In this document: positions 35,555-45,038 of the stretch, piece by piece
Numbering within the stretch: position 1 is the stretch's first letter
How the letters are laid out: each line of letters opens with the position of its first letter
NCBI GenBank assembly: GCA_025174535.1
Contig: JALBUN010000045.1
Span: 2,418,001-2,482,000, forward strand
Length of the DNA: 64,000 bases
Origin: Cantharellus purpuraceus
Taxonomy: Eukaryota; Basidiomycota; Agaricomycetes; Cantharellales; Hydnaceae
Reading direction: 5' to 3'
Made by a program: the position numbers and the translations under genes
The notes under the pieces: model-generated
The model's database searches: none
What the model was told of the DNA's origin: nothing
Seen by the model: the letters and a program-made list of their open reading frames with translations, nothing else

Positions 35555-37024
35555 TTACAGATTCTTGATGACTTCCGCGGTGAAATCCGACGTGCTCGCA
35601 GTGCCTAGAATTATGTTTGCTATCTGTTCTGTTGTTTTGCATAAAGGAGTTGGCATCTCATACCTCCCATATCTGCTGTCCGAATCTGCCCCTTATTAAT
35701 GACGCCGAGAGTAGATGATGCGATGGAATCGGCAATGGAATCGAGGCTGCTCAAAACGATGAGAACAAATAAGATCCTATCATACAGACCTACCCAAGAT
35801 GTCGCAGCATCATAGTTGCGCTGAGTATCATCGCCGCAGGATTGGCACGATTAGTCCCCATAATGTCCTTAGCAACATGTCGGCATCCGGGTTCAAAAAG
35901 GGCATACTCCTGGTACGCGTCTGTGAATGAACAAACATATAATGATGAAGTATTTCGTACCCGACCAACGTTACACCCGGGGACGATACCCGGACCTCCA
36001 ACAAGGGCGGCACCAATATTGGAAACGATAGCCCCATAGAGATTTGGCATGACCATAACGTCGAACTGACTGGGGCGGGCAACAAGTTGCATGGAGCTGG
36101 ACAGTTGGTGAGGAGAATGATATAAAGCTGGTGAGGAAGAAGCGTTACGTATTGTCAACAATCATGTCATTGAAAGTGAGGCCAGAGCTCTTATATTCCT
36201 CTGCAACTTGACGGAAAGTGTTCAAAAAGAGGCCATCACCGAGCTTCATGATGTTCGCTTTGTGCACACAGGTCACTTTCTGGAGCCTTTGTCGGAATCT
36301 CCCAACATAAGCTATAAGGCACCACAACGTACCTTGCGGTTATTCTTAAGAGCGAAATCAAAGGCAAAACGGACGATGCGGTCTGCCTTCGCGCGTGTGG
36401 AGACTTTGAGGCTTTCGACGACACCAGGGTAACTCTGGTGTTCAAGGCCTGAATATTCACCTTCGGTATTTTCGCGAATGATAGCAAAATCGACTTCCTT
36501 GTGGCGGGTAGGAAAGCCCGGAAGAGACTTGCAGAGGACAACGGAGGCGTAGATATCCAGTTGTTGACGCATGGCGACGTTCCAGGAGATGTGGCCGGTC
36601 TGTGAGATCGGGGTGAAAAGAATGCCTAGATTGCCATGAGTACACATGAGGTGCAATGGACGACCACATACCTTTAAGACCTACTCTGTTGCGTTTTAGG
36701 GACTCCATAGCTTCTCTGAAGAGGGATTCACCCTGCGAAGATACGCCAGAAACATTGTACTGCTCCCACTCAATAGGCGCATTGACATGCTCGAAAACCT
36801 CCTTCACAGAGTCTGTAATTTCAGCACCGATGCCATCTCCGGGAATGAGGGTGACGGTATACACCCCTCCATATTTCGTTGGTAGCTGCCGTACCGAGTG
36901 ACATGAGATGAAAAAGGTGCAATTAGAAATATAACCATACTCGTCGTGAAACTCTTGGGAAACCAGCGGCGAGAGTGGTCGCAGACCTTGAAAGAGGAGC
37001 CCCAGTTAGCCCTCGACGTAACAT
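35555..37024 (-). CDS. IDH1: NAD-dependent isocitrate dehydrogenase subunit 1, mitochondrial
   Basis: Subunit of the octameric NAD-IDH of the TCA cycle; the Idh1 type is the regulatory subunit in yeast. The start at 37024 gives a mitochondrial presequence '[20 protein letters not shown]', spliced to '[20 protein letters not shown]'. Then come '[20 protein letters not shown]', '[20 protein letters not shown]', '[20 protein letters not shown]', '[20 protein letters not shown]', '[20 protein letters not shown]', '[20 protein letters not shown]' and '[20 protein letters not shown]', ending '[15 protein letters not shown]'. The Idh1 assignment over Idh2 rests on the motif 'MKLGDGLF' and the overall match to Idh1. 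At least eight introns. It is divergent from the hydrolase gene with 131 bp between starts. Confidence 0.93.
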
Positions 37025-37155
37025 GGCGAAAGCAGAAACGGACAGTGTGACAGCGTGACCGAAATTTCCCAATTCAGCATGGCGCTGAGAGCACTACTTG
37101 CTAATCCAGTTTTGTCATTACCGGTACAACGTGGTAGACGTGGCGGTCGACTAGA

Positions 37156-39079
37156 ATGAGGCCCTCTTCGCGCTCTGCGTCGTTCTACGCGGTCCTGTTT
37201 CTTGTCGTAGGACCAATCTATGCGGTAGCTCCCTTTGCCTGGGCATTCACGATGCATGCTTTGTGGAGTGGCGCCGCATGGTCATATACGCCACTCGGCA
37301 AAGTTGCTCTTACATGGACACTATTGGAGGTTATATTCAGCATTTACCATTACGCCCTTGCTCGTAAAGTCACGGCAACACCCCCGTGCCCGCCGGTCGA
37401 CCTCCAATCGCTGCAAGCTGCGTTCTCGCGTGTTCTGAAGGCTGGGTTGGCCAGTTTCCCCAGCCACAACGAGAAACCCTCTCTTCATGGTGACACCTCT
37501 CACGATGAGGAGCAGGATACAAAGGAGCGTGGCTCTGTCTCGCGGAGTGGCAGTCCTTGTGAGGCCATCATTCAGCTCGATTTTAACGATCCTCGCGCCC
37601 AAGACTTTCGCGAGTACATGCGCACTTGGTTTCACAAGAAACCATGGTCGGATATCCATTCTCATGAGATGCGGCAATGGCTGTATTGGTCTACTTTCAA
37701 CGCACATCTTCCTCCGGATCATAAGCTCTCTTCGGCAGATAGAGCTGCCCTCGAGGTGGGGATATCTATGATACGACAACGTGCCGGTGCCTCCATCAAG
37801 ACGGGCTCCAACCCGAAGTGTAAGCCGCTCTTACTGACATTGGATCCTGTCACGATTCATCCGCGTCCCTTAACATTCTATGCATTGGTATGTGGCGCAA
37901 ATTACTGGCTTAAGTGGTCCTTTCAACGCCAGTTGGGCCTTGACTATGGCAAATGGGGAGACCTAGAGTTGGGCCCTTCTTTCGATAAGCTTTGCGTTTT
38001 TCTCATGGACCTCCCGATAGATATCTCGTACGATTACCCCGAAGCGCCGGGGTGTCGCCAATTCCCCGTCCACTCGTTTTTATCCATGGTCTCGGCCTGG
38101 GTTTACTTCAATACAATATGATACTCCGGGATTTCCTCCGCATGCTTCCATCCCATCCGATTCTCATTCCGTTACAACCTCACATCTCCCAGAATATTTT
38201 CCACCCCCGTTTTTTAAACCCACTTCGCCGTGAAGAAAGTGTGCACTGCCTGACTGAGGTGATCAAGAAGATGGGGTGGGCAGATCATGGTGTAGATATG
38301 TTGAGTCACTCAAAGTAAGCCACGGTTGGTCCAGGCGAGACTGTTCTGATTTATGACAGTGGCTCCTTCTTTCATGCTTGGATGCTCAAGTCTTGCCCTG
38401 ATATCATTAAGCGGTCTTGTTTCGTTGATCCAGGTGTGTCCCTATGCTTCTAGAGCAAATCTTTCCTTGTCATGACTTTTCTCGCTAGTGACCTTTTGCT
38501 CTTGGGAAGGCGGTGAGGGCTGATGTTTTGATTCCTTGTTCCGACACTCATACGCATACTGCAAGATGTATGCTACAACTTTGTCTACCGTCCTTGCATG
38601 ACCGTATGTTACCTGATTATGAAACCATGTTCTCGTTCATCTAACGTATATACATCCGCGCAGGGTATTGAGCTTATGATGCGATATTTTGTGGGGACTG
38701 AACTCGGTGTCGCGAATGTGATCCAGCGCCACTTTGATGTGGGTTCTAGAGGACTTTTACTTCATGGGCTGATTTGTATTGCCCCAGTGGTCTGCGAACT
38801 CCTTATGGTATGAGGAGATACCTAACGCATCAGATCCCCGCAAGGCAGTATTTTTCCTCGGTGGTGAAGATGCTATCGTCGACTCTGAGGTAGTACTTTT
38901 ATCTTCTCTCTTGAATGCTGATTAGATTGTATGTGCTGCAGCGCGTAAAACGGTATCTACGTTTACATGGTGTGCGCAAAGGATTGTGGTTTGACCCAAA
39001 GGGTTGTCATGGTCAGGCTCTTATTGCTGGAGGGGAAGGCACGCAACGGGTTGTATCATGGTTACTCCAAGAAGCTTAG
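37156..39079 (+). CDS. alpha/beta hydrolase with N-terminal membrane segments
   Basis: Predicted membrane-anchored esterase/lipase-like hydrolase; substrate unknown. The start MRPSSRSASFYAVLFLVVGP leads into one or two hydrophobic helices ('FYAVLFLVVGPIYAVAPFAW' and 'KVALTWTLLEVIFSIYHYAL'). A large central domain (CEAIIQLDFNDPRAQDFREY..) follows. A 53-nt intron (gttggg..gatag) restores the frame into 'YLVRLPRSAGVSPIPRPLVF' and the oxyanion strand 'VFIHGLGLGLLQYN'. The nucleophile elbow is 'SHSNGSFFHAW', created by another splice. Then come 'DPRKAVFFLGGEDAIVDS' (acid) and 'GCHGQALIAGGEGTQRVVSW' with the catalytic His. Seven or so introns. The catalytic triad looks complete. Confidence 0.8.
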
Positions 39080-39439
39080 AGGGATACCCGTTCCCGACGA
39101 TATCATGCATACACCATAGAATTCAAGGAGTAGGTCATATCTATACATCATTAGGGTGCGAGGAAGGGAGGGTGTAATGTAGATAGAGCAATTGAAAGTT
39201 TACGACTATTGCCCGTAATTTGAAAGCCAAAACTAGCCATTGAGGTTGGTTCCACACACTGTGTGGGTCCTCACTCTGCAGCATGTGTACCACAATTCGA
39301 ATTATTGCCTTACCAGAGTATTATGAAAAACGACACGTAATTCGGGTTGCGTCGCAGGATGCTTGGTATCCGTACTAACTGCTGCAGGGCATTGTCGAAG
39401 GACTTTCAGATCAGCGTTCTACGGACCTGTAGTTTTAGT

Positions 39440-39795
39440 TTATACAGTAACTGACAACTCCACGCCTGCCTCTCTGGCCTGCTCGCATACAGGGTTGGGA
39501 CTCGGATCACTAACGCTGTGCGAAGCAACATTGTCGACTAAATGGTCGACCAATCGCACTAGCTCCAACTGTTGCTTCCCAATTGCGGCAACTGGATCGG
39601 TGTGTTCACTGTCCGGAGTGGTCCAAAGTCGCCAGGGTGGAACCGGAGGTGTAGTCGTCACGTCAGGCTTATCAGCTCTACAACTTGTTTGTTTATGCTA
39701 TCCTGTACCTTTAACATAAGCAGAGAGATATATACACACGCTAGTTTGCAAAATACTCGTGACAAGTCCGAGCTGGCCTCGGTTGAGTTCTGCAT
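39440..39795 (-). CDS. small predicted protein, about 98 aa, unknown
   Basis: I do not recognise this one. A two-exon model fits cleanly: exon 1 is 39757-39795 (MQNSTEASSDLSR), a 59-nt GT-AG intron is 39698-39756, and exon 2 is 39440-39697 (HKQTSCRADKPDVTTTPPV..). The result is 297 nt in frame with a stop. The product has a Pro/Thr-rich N-terminal half with 'PPWRLWTTPDSE' and a short amphipathic stretch 'KQQLELVRLVDHLVDNVA'. No signal peptide or membrane helix. It lies between two longer plus-strand genes (the hydrolase ends at 39079, PDB1 starts at 40066). The 360 bp from 39080 to 39439 hold no feature I can support. Confidence 0.4.
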
Positions 39796-40065
39796 CCTAG
39801 GCCCAAGGCCAAAATTTTTAAATCTTGGCGCAGAAATACTTGGTCTATCCCGGAGACGGTGAGACTGCTCGTTCAAAACTTGTCGCTCAATACATGTGTC
39901 CAGAATTATGATGATTTCAACGACGCTGCAGTGAGCACAATGACGGTGAGAGAGGGAGTTGGGCGTAGGATGCCTTCCCCTTATGGAAAATTGAAATAGG
40001 ATGTGAAACCGTTGGATGTGGGCTTTGGCGCCAACAACACCAACATTTCTTTCGCTTCATCCTAA

Positions 40066-41661
40066 ATGGCCTCTCGAGCGGCATTTATCCGCCTTGCTCC
40101 CGCAGTCGCAAAACCACGTCTTGCACCTTCATTTCTTACATGTCGATCCCCCATCCAGAGAAATCTCGACCGCTCAACTCAACAACGATGGGCTAGCACA
40201 GATCACGCCAGTGTTGGTCTTTTATGATTGGTCGAAGGATGCATCTGAACCACATTCCCCTAGATGACCGTTCGTGAGGCATTGAATGTCGCCATGGAGG
40301 AGGAGATGATTCGAGATAAAAGCGTGTTCGTCATGGGTGAGGAAGTCGCGCGATACAACGGTGCATACAAAGTTGGTTGCCTTCGATTGTGATTGCCATT
40401 GATCAAAACTGAACAATCTCTTAACCACTGCAGGTTACAAAAGGCCTCCTCGACAAGTTTGGAGAGGAGCGCGTGGTGGACACACCCATCACTGAAATGG
40501 GATTCGCTGGATTGGCAGTGGGCGCTGCATTAGCAGGTCTCCGCCCGGTGTACGTTTCTTACAAATGTACCGTCAACTCTAACAGCCAACAACCACCAAT
40601 GCTTATCACAGATGCGAATTCATGACGTTCAACTTTGCGATGCAAGTGCGTATCAGCCAAATAGCCAATAATTAGCACTTTGTCTTATTCCTATTGCAGG
40701 CCATCGACCAAATTGTTAACTCGGGTGGGAAGACTTATTACATGTCAGGGGGCAATGTCCCGTGTCCTGTCGTGTTCAGAGGTCCCAATGGAGCAGCCGC
40801 AGGTGTCGCCGCCCAGCACTCTCAAGACTACGCCGCATGGTATGGTCAAATGCCCGGTCTCAAGGTGGTTAGCCCGTGGAACTCTGAGGACTGTAAAGGT
40901 CTTCTGAAAGTGAAGCCGTAATAGCCTTCTCGTACTTACTGCTGACCACCCGACGTTTTTCCGTGCTAGGCTGCCATCCGCGACCCCAACCCTGTGGTAT
41001 TCCTCGAGAATGAGATGATGTATGGCGTATCGTTTCCCATGTCCCCAGAATCTATGTCGGAAGACTTCCTGCTTCCCATCGGCCAAGCAAAAGTCGAGCG
41101 CGAAGGCTCAGATGTCACAATCGTCGCGCACAGCAAAATGGTCACACATAGTATAGAGGCTACAGATGAGCTTGCTAAAGAAGGCATAAAGGCTGAGGTC
41201 ATCAACCTCCGTAGTATCCGTCCTTTGGACATCCATACCATCATTAAATCAGTGAAGAAGACGAATCGGTACAGTATCCGCTACTATTATTTCAAATGAG
41301 GTGATGTTCTCAGCCATATCTTCATAGTCTCATCACTGTAGAAGGCGGCTTCCCCGCGTTTGGTGTCGGTAGTGAAATTTGCGCTCAAATTGTAGAGAGC
41401 GAAGCCTTTGACTACCTGGATGCTCCTGTAGAGCGTGTCACCGGAGCCGGTACGTTGCATCTATTAGACCACTTTGATACATCACGTCTAATCTAATGGC
41501 TTTCAAGACGTTCCCACCCCAGTTTGTCATGTATCTCTGTTCGATGTTGTTTCCTACTAACGCCATGATTTTAGTATGCCGCTAACCTCGAGGCTCTTGC
41601 CTTCCCTGATACTCCCCTTATTGTGAAAGCTGCTAAGCGTGCTTTGTACAGGACAAACTAG
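40066..41661 (+). CDS. PDB1: pyruvate dehydrogenase E1 component beta subunit, mitochondrial
   Basis: E1-beta of the mitochondrial pyruvate dehydrogenase complex, pairing with E1-alpha to decarboxylate pyruvate on thiamine diphosphate. A presequence '[20 protein letters not shown]' ends near '[10 protein letters not shown]', spliced to '[20 protein letters not shown]'. Then come '[17 protein letters not shown]', '[20 protein letters not shown]', '[20 protein letters not shown]', '[20 protein letters not shown]', '[15 protein letters not shown]', '[20 protein letters not shown]', '[13 protein letters not shown]' and '[20 protein letters not shown]', ending '..ALYRTN'. The ThDP-contact Glu region (TEMGFAG) is intact. 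Seven or eight introns of usual size are needed. It is convergent with HIS4, with 151 bp between stops. Confidence 0.95.
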
Positions 41662-41812
41662 TACCAAACTAGGCGTAGATTAATGCTTATTGCGGTTCTA
41701 TTTAGCAAAAAGAAAAAAAACAGGATTTTGTGGAGCAGATAGAGTTCCCCGCAATACATAGAAAATGCCCCACAAGCTGCGCCCGCTTGGGTTGCTTGTT
41801 CCGGTGTGAGTG

Positions 41813-44443
41813 TCATGCCACATTCAGGCGTACACGGACTGCGTTCGCGTGTGCCTGGAGCCCCTCACATTCGGCCAGTGTGACCACAACAGGACCCAGC
41901 TCTTTCAGGCCAGCTTTTGTAACTTCTTGCGAAGTGATATGCTTTTGGAAGGATAGCGTGTTCACGCCGCTAAACTGTCGGGCATAGCCGTTTGTGGGGA
42001 GCGTGTGGTTGGTTCCGGACGCATAGTCGCCACAACTGCATGTCTACTTGAGAACAATGGCTAAAACACAGGAATCGCATTACCAACATACCTTTCGGGC
42101 GAAAATGGACCAACGAAAACGCTGCCTGCGTTCTGAACCAGCTCCACCTTTTCATCGGCGTTTTTTAAGTGAAGAATAAGGTGCTCTGGCGCGTAATCGT
42201 TCGAGAAGGCGAAAGCTTCCTCGATTGATTTCACCTGGACGATCAGGCTTTTCCCGACAGACTCTCGCACAATATCAACGCGAGAAAGCGCGTGTGCTTG
42301 TGTGTCTACTTCGCGCTCAATATCCTCGAGGAGAGTCTGCGAAAGGTTAACGGCTATCAACACTACTTGCGAGTCGACACCGTGCTCGGCTTGAGACAAT
42401 AGATCAGCAGCGACGAAAGAGGGGTTCGCAGTGGAATCTGCGATGACCTATCCGATCTCATTAGGTAAAGTCAACAAGTGAATAAACCCCACTTACAAGA
42501 ACTTCAGAAGGTCCAGCAGGCATATCGATAGAAACCAGTGCATCAGTGTCGTTTTGCACGAGCATTTTCGCAGCTGTAACCCATTGGTTACCTGGTCCAA
42601 AGATTTTGTCCACTTTTGAAACCGTCTCCGTTCCATACGCCATTGCAGCGACCGCTTGTCCTCCACCTGCCTTCAAAACGGCTGAGGCGCCTACAAGGTG
42701 TGCAGCATACATGACTTCTGGGGAGATCGTACCGTCCGGACGTGGTGGAGTCGCCAATACAATTTCACGACAACCAGCTACTTGGGCAGGAACACCCAAC
42801 ATTAGCGCCGTCGAGGGTAATACAGCAGTACCACCTGGGACGTATAAGCCAACCCTTGCAATTGGTCTTGCGAACCGTGAACATATGACTCCAGGCATAG
42901 TCTCTACAACGAGAGTCTCTCGATCCGACTGTGCCTCATGGAACTTCCGAATGTTGGCGTATGCTTTATCGAGAGCCTGTTGGACCTCTTTATCAATCGC
43001 CATGGTCTCTGGGGTAAACGGCGAACGAACAACCGTCGAGCTGAGGTGAGCCTTATCGAATTTAGCGGCGTATTCTATGAGTGCTGCGTCGCCCCGTTTA
43101 CGCACGTCCTCGACAATTGGCCGCACTTTTGTAATCATTTCATCGGACTTCAACACAGGACGACGCAAGAGCTGGGCTCGTCCCTGAGGAGACACAGAGG
43201 ACAGGTCCACTGCTCGCATACGAATTGCTGTAGAGATAGAAGTGGGTTTCACTTCCTGCTTTGACGGCGTGGATGGAACGGATGTCCATTGGGGCTTTGC
43301 ATTCCCTGGCCTTCGACTGACTTTGTGTGCCTTCTGTTCAAGAGAGCGCTCGATATCAGCAACGCTTACACCATGCGCGACGCATTTTGTCAGTGCAAAG
43401 TATAGTAAATCGGCAGCTTCGAAAGCAATGTCCACTTTAGTATCAGCTCGACATAATTCATCTGCCTCCTCCATTATTTTTGAGCGAAGAAGAGCAGGGT
43501 CATTGAATAATCGGTGTGTATAGGATCCTTCCGGCGCAGACTCAAATCGAGAGCAGATGGTATTCTCCAGCGCTGCCAGGCCAGAAAGTTGACCAAAGCA
43601 AGTGGTACTCCCAAGGTGGCAGAACCCGGTGCCATGTTGGACAACGCTGAACAGTAGACTGTCTGAGTCGCAGTCGACACTGATCCTGATAACGTCCTGA
43701 GTAGAGCCTGATGTTTCACCCTTTCGCCAAAGACCGTGTTTCCGACTTTGGTAGACACCTTTCCCAGTAACAATCGATTCCGCAATCGATTCTCTTGAAG
43801 AGTATACGAGCCCCAATGCGCGATTACCCTGAGTAGCAGATGAAACGATAGTTGGAAACAGCCCATCTGGACGATCAGATACTAGAGGAGCCATGAATGC
43901 TTCTGCTATGTTCAACTGAGTCGCAGAAGTCGTGGAGAGGGTAAGGAGAGAGGAGGGAACAACCAACGTCGCATTCCTATGCCTAACTTCCCGGACCAAA
44001 GACAACGATGGGACTACATTCGTGGTGGGTAACACGTAGATTTCGCCTCCCGCGAAGAAACGGCATACCGAAGAGACTAGCTCCAAATCTACCGTGCTTG
44101 TTTTTAAAAGTACGCCGGACACACCTGATCCAATTCTGTCAGAAACAGCACTAACGCTACTCGCGTCCAGCAAAACAATGAGTCTCTCGGAGGGTAAGAC
44201 TCCGATAACCTCCTTCACAAGCGACAATGGCACAACGAGCTTGTCGGCACCGTTGTCCAGCAACGAGGTCAAATCCGATATAGTTGGGAGGGGGGCAGCA
44301 GAGTCGACCAACAGGTAATAGTGCTGGAGAAAAGTATGAGCTGACAACGGAGGTTTGTGCAAAAGTACAGGGCCAATGCGACCCGCCGCTGCAGTGAGAA
44401 GATCATTCTGCTGGTCGAAAAAAGGCAGGATAATGACAGACAT
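41813..44443 (-). CDS. HIS4: histidine biosynthesis trifunctional protein (HisI-HisE-HisD)
   Basis: One polypeptide carries phosphoribosyl-AMP cyclohydrolase, phosphoribosyl-ATP diphosphatase and histidinol dehydrogenase (steps 3, 2 and 9-10 of histidine synthesis). I chose the start at 44443 ([16 protein letters not shown]); upstream in-frame codons lack ATG. The cyclohydrolase part shows '[20 protein letters not shown]' and '[20 protein letters not shown]'. The HisE part shows '[20 protein letters not shown]' and '[17 protein letters not shown]'. HisD follows after a linker: '[20 protein letters not shown]', '[20 protein letters not shown]', '[13 protein letters not shown]', '[15 protein letters not shown]' and '[10 protein letters not shown]', ending '[15 protein letters not shown]'. 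The large 5' exon (42480-44443) is uninterrupted; introns fall in the 3' quarter. Confidence 0.95.
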
Positions 44444-44590
44444 GACTGTTACCAGCTGCGGGTCAAAGAATAGTAGCCAGGTTTCTTTGAGCGAGGCAGA
44501 CAAATGACTCAATGTGCCAAGAGAAGAGAGAACAAACAAACATACCCTCACGAAAAGAGAAGAAAAGGTGCCAAAACGGAAAAAGAGTAG

Positions 44591-44669
44591 GTCTCACCCG
44601 GAATCGAACCGGGGTTACGAGAAACTTCCTATCAGAATCTCGTGGGATGACCGCTACCCCATGAAACCT
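44591..44669 (-). tRNA. tRNA-Gln (CTG) with 8-nt intron
   Basis: A cloverleaf folds on the minus strand. Acceptor GGTTTCA pairs with TGAGACC, with a D stem GGGT/TCCC (13-22 mismatch) and an anticodon stem CGAGA/TCTCG. The T arm is CCCGG-TTCGATT-CCGGG with a consensus B box GGTTCGATTCC. The loop TTCTGA[TAGGAAGT]T places anticodon CTG after U33 and before A37, with an 8-nt intron after position 37. It is the mirror copy of the plus-strand gene at 44764; end coordinates are good to 1 nt. Confidence 0.85.
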
Positions 44670-44763
44670 CAGCAGGCACTAGGCCTACAGATGATAGCAA
44701 AAGACCATTGAAACGCATATGGCATGCTAATTAAATAATTCACAGGAACAACCTGACGCTGGG

Positions 44764-44841
44764 GGTTTCATGGGGTAGCGGTCATCCCACGAGATTCTGA
44801 TAGGAATTTCTCGTAACCCCGGTTCGATTCCGGGTGAGACC
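44764..44841 (+). tRNA. tRNA-Gln (CTG) with 7-nt intron
   Basis: Same mature sequence as the minus-strand copy 94 bp to the left. The acceptor is GGTTTCA/TGAGACC, the A-box-like segment is TGGGGTAGCGG, and the B box is GGTTCGATTCC. The anticodon loop TTCTGA[TAGGAAT]T carries a 7-nt intron one base shorter than in its partner. The two genes are head to head. Confidence 0.85.
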
Positions 44842-45038
44842 TTAGTGTTTTGCTTCGAGGCTATTATCCGTGCAATGAGTAGCACAAAGTTCTTGTTTCA
44901 CTCCCTGTTAGTCTCTTTTCCTTATATATTTTAATCCAAGAAGCTTTGTACTAAGTAGGTAGTGCTGTTTGGAGCCTTGTCTAGCTTTCATGGCGCTTAT
45001 GGTTTAGCGTTGCCATATTCACTGCCGTCATTCACCCC

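Noticed and set aside
37079..37155. Upstream ATG (37079, MALRALLANPVLSLP) as the hydrolase start
   Set aside because: Its frame stops before the main ORF and would need an intron of about 31 nt, shorter than any other here.
39363..39719. 118-codon plus-strand open frame
   Set aside because: It lacks a proper ATG and lies antisense to the better-supported two-exon small gene.
35555..44443. Metabolic gene cluster (GLN1, IDH1, PDB1, HIS4) as a functional cluster
   Set aside because: The genes belong to different primary pathways, are on mixed strands and mixed with unrelated genes; no secondary-metabolite core enzyme is present.
44444..44551. N-terminal extension of HIS4 beyond 44443
   Set aside because: The extension begins at a non-ATG codon; [13 protein letters not shown] is the first ATG in frame and gives the expected family start.
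44591..44841. Reading the tRNA pair as tRNA-Arg (anticodon TCT) without the intron placed after position 37
   Set aside because: That shift gives a poorer D stem and misplaces the anticodon stem. With standard positions 10-13/22-25 and 27-31/39-43 the anticodon is CTG.
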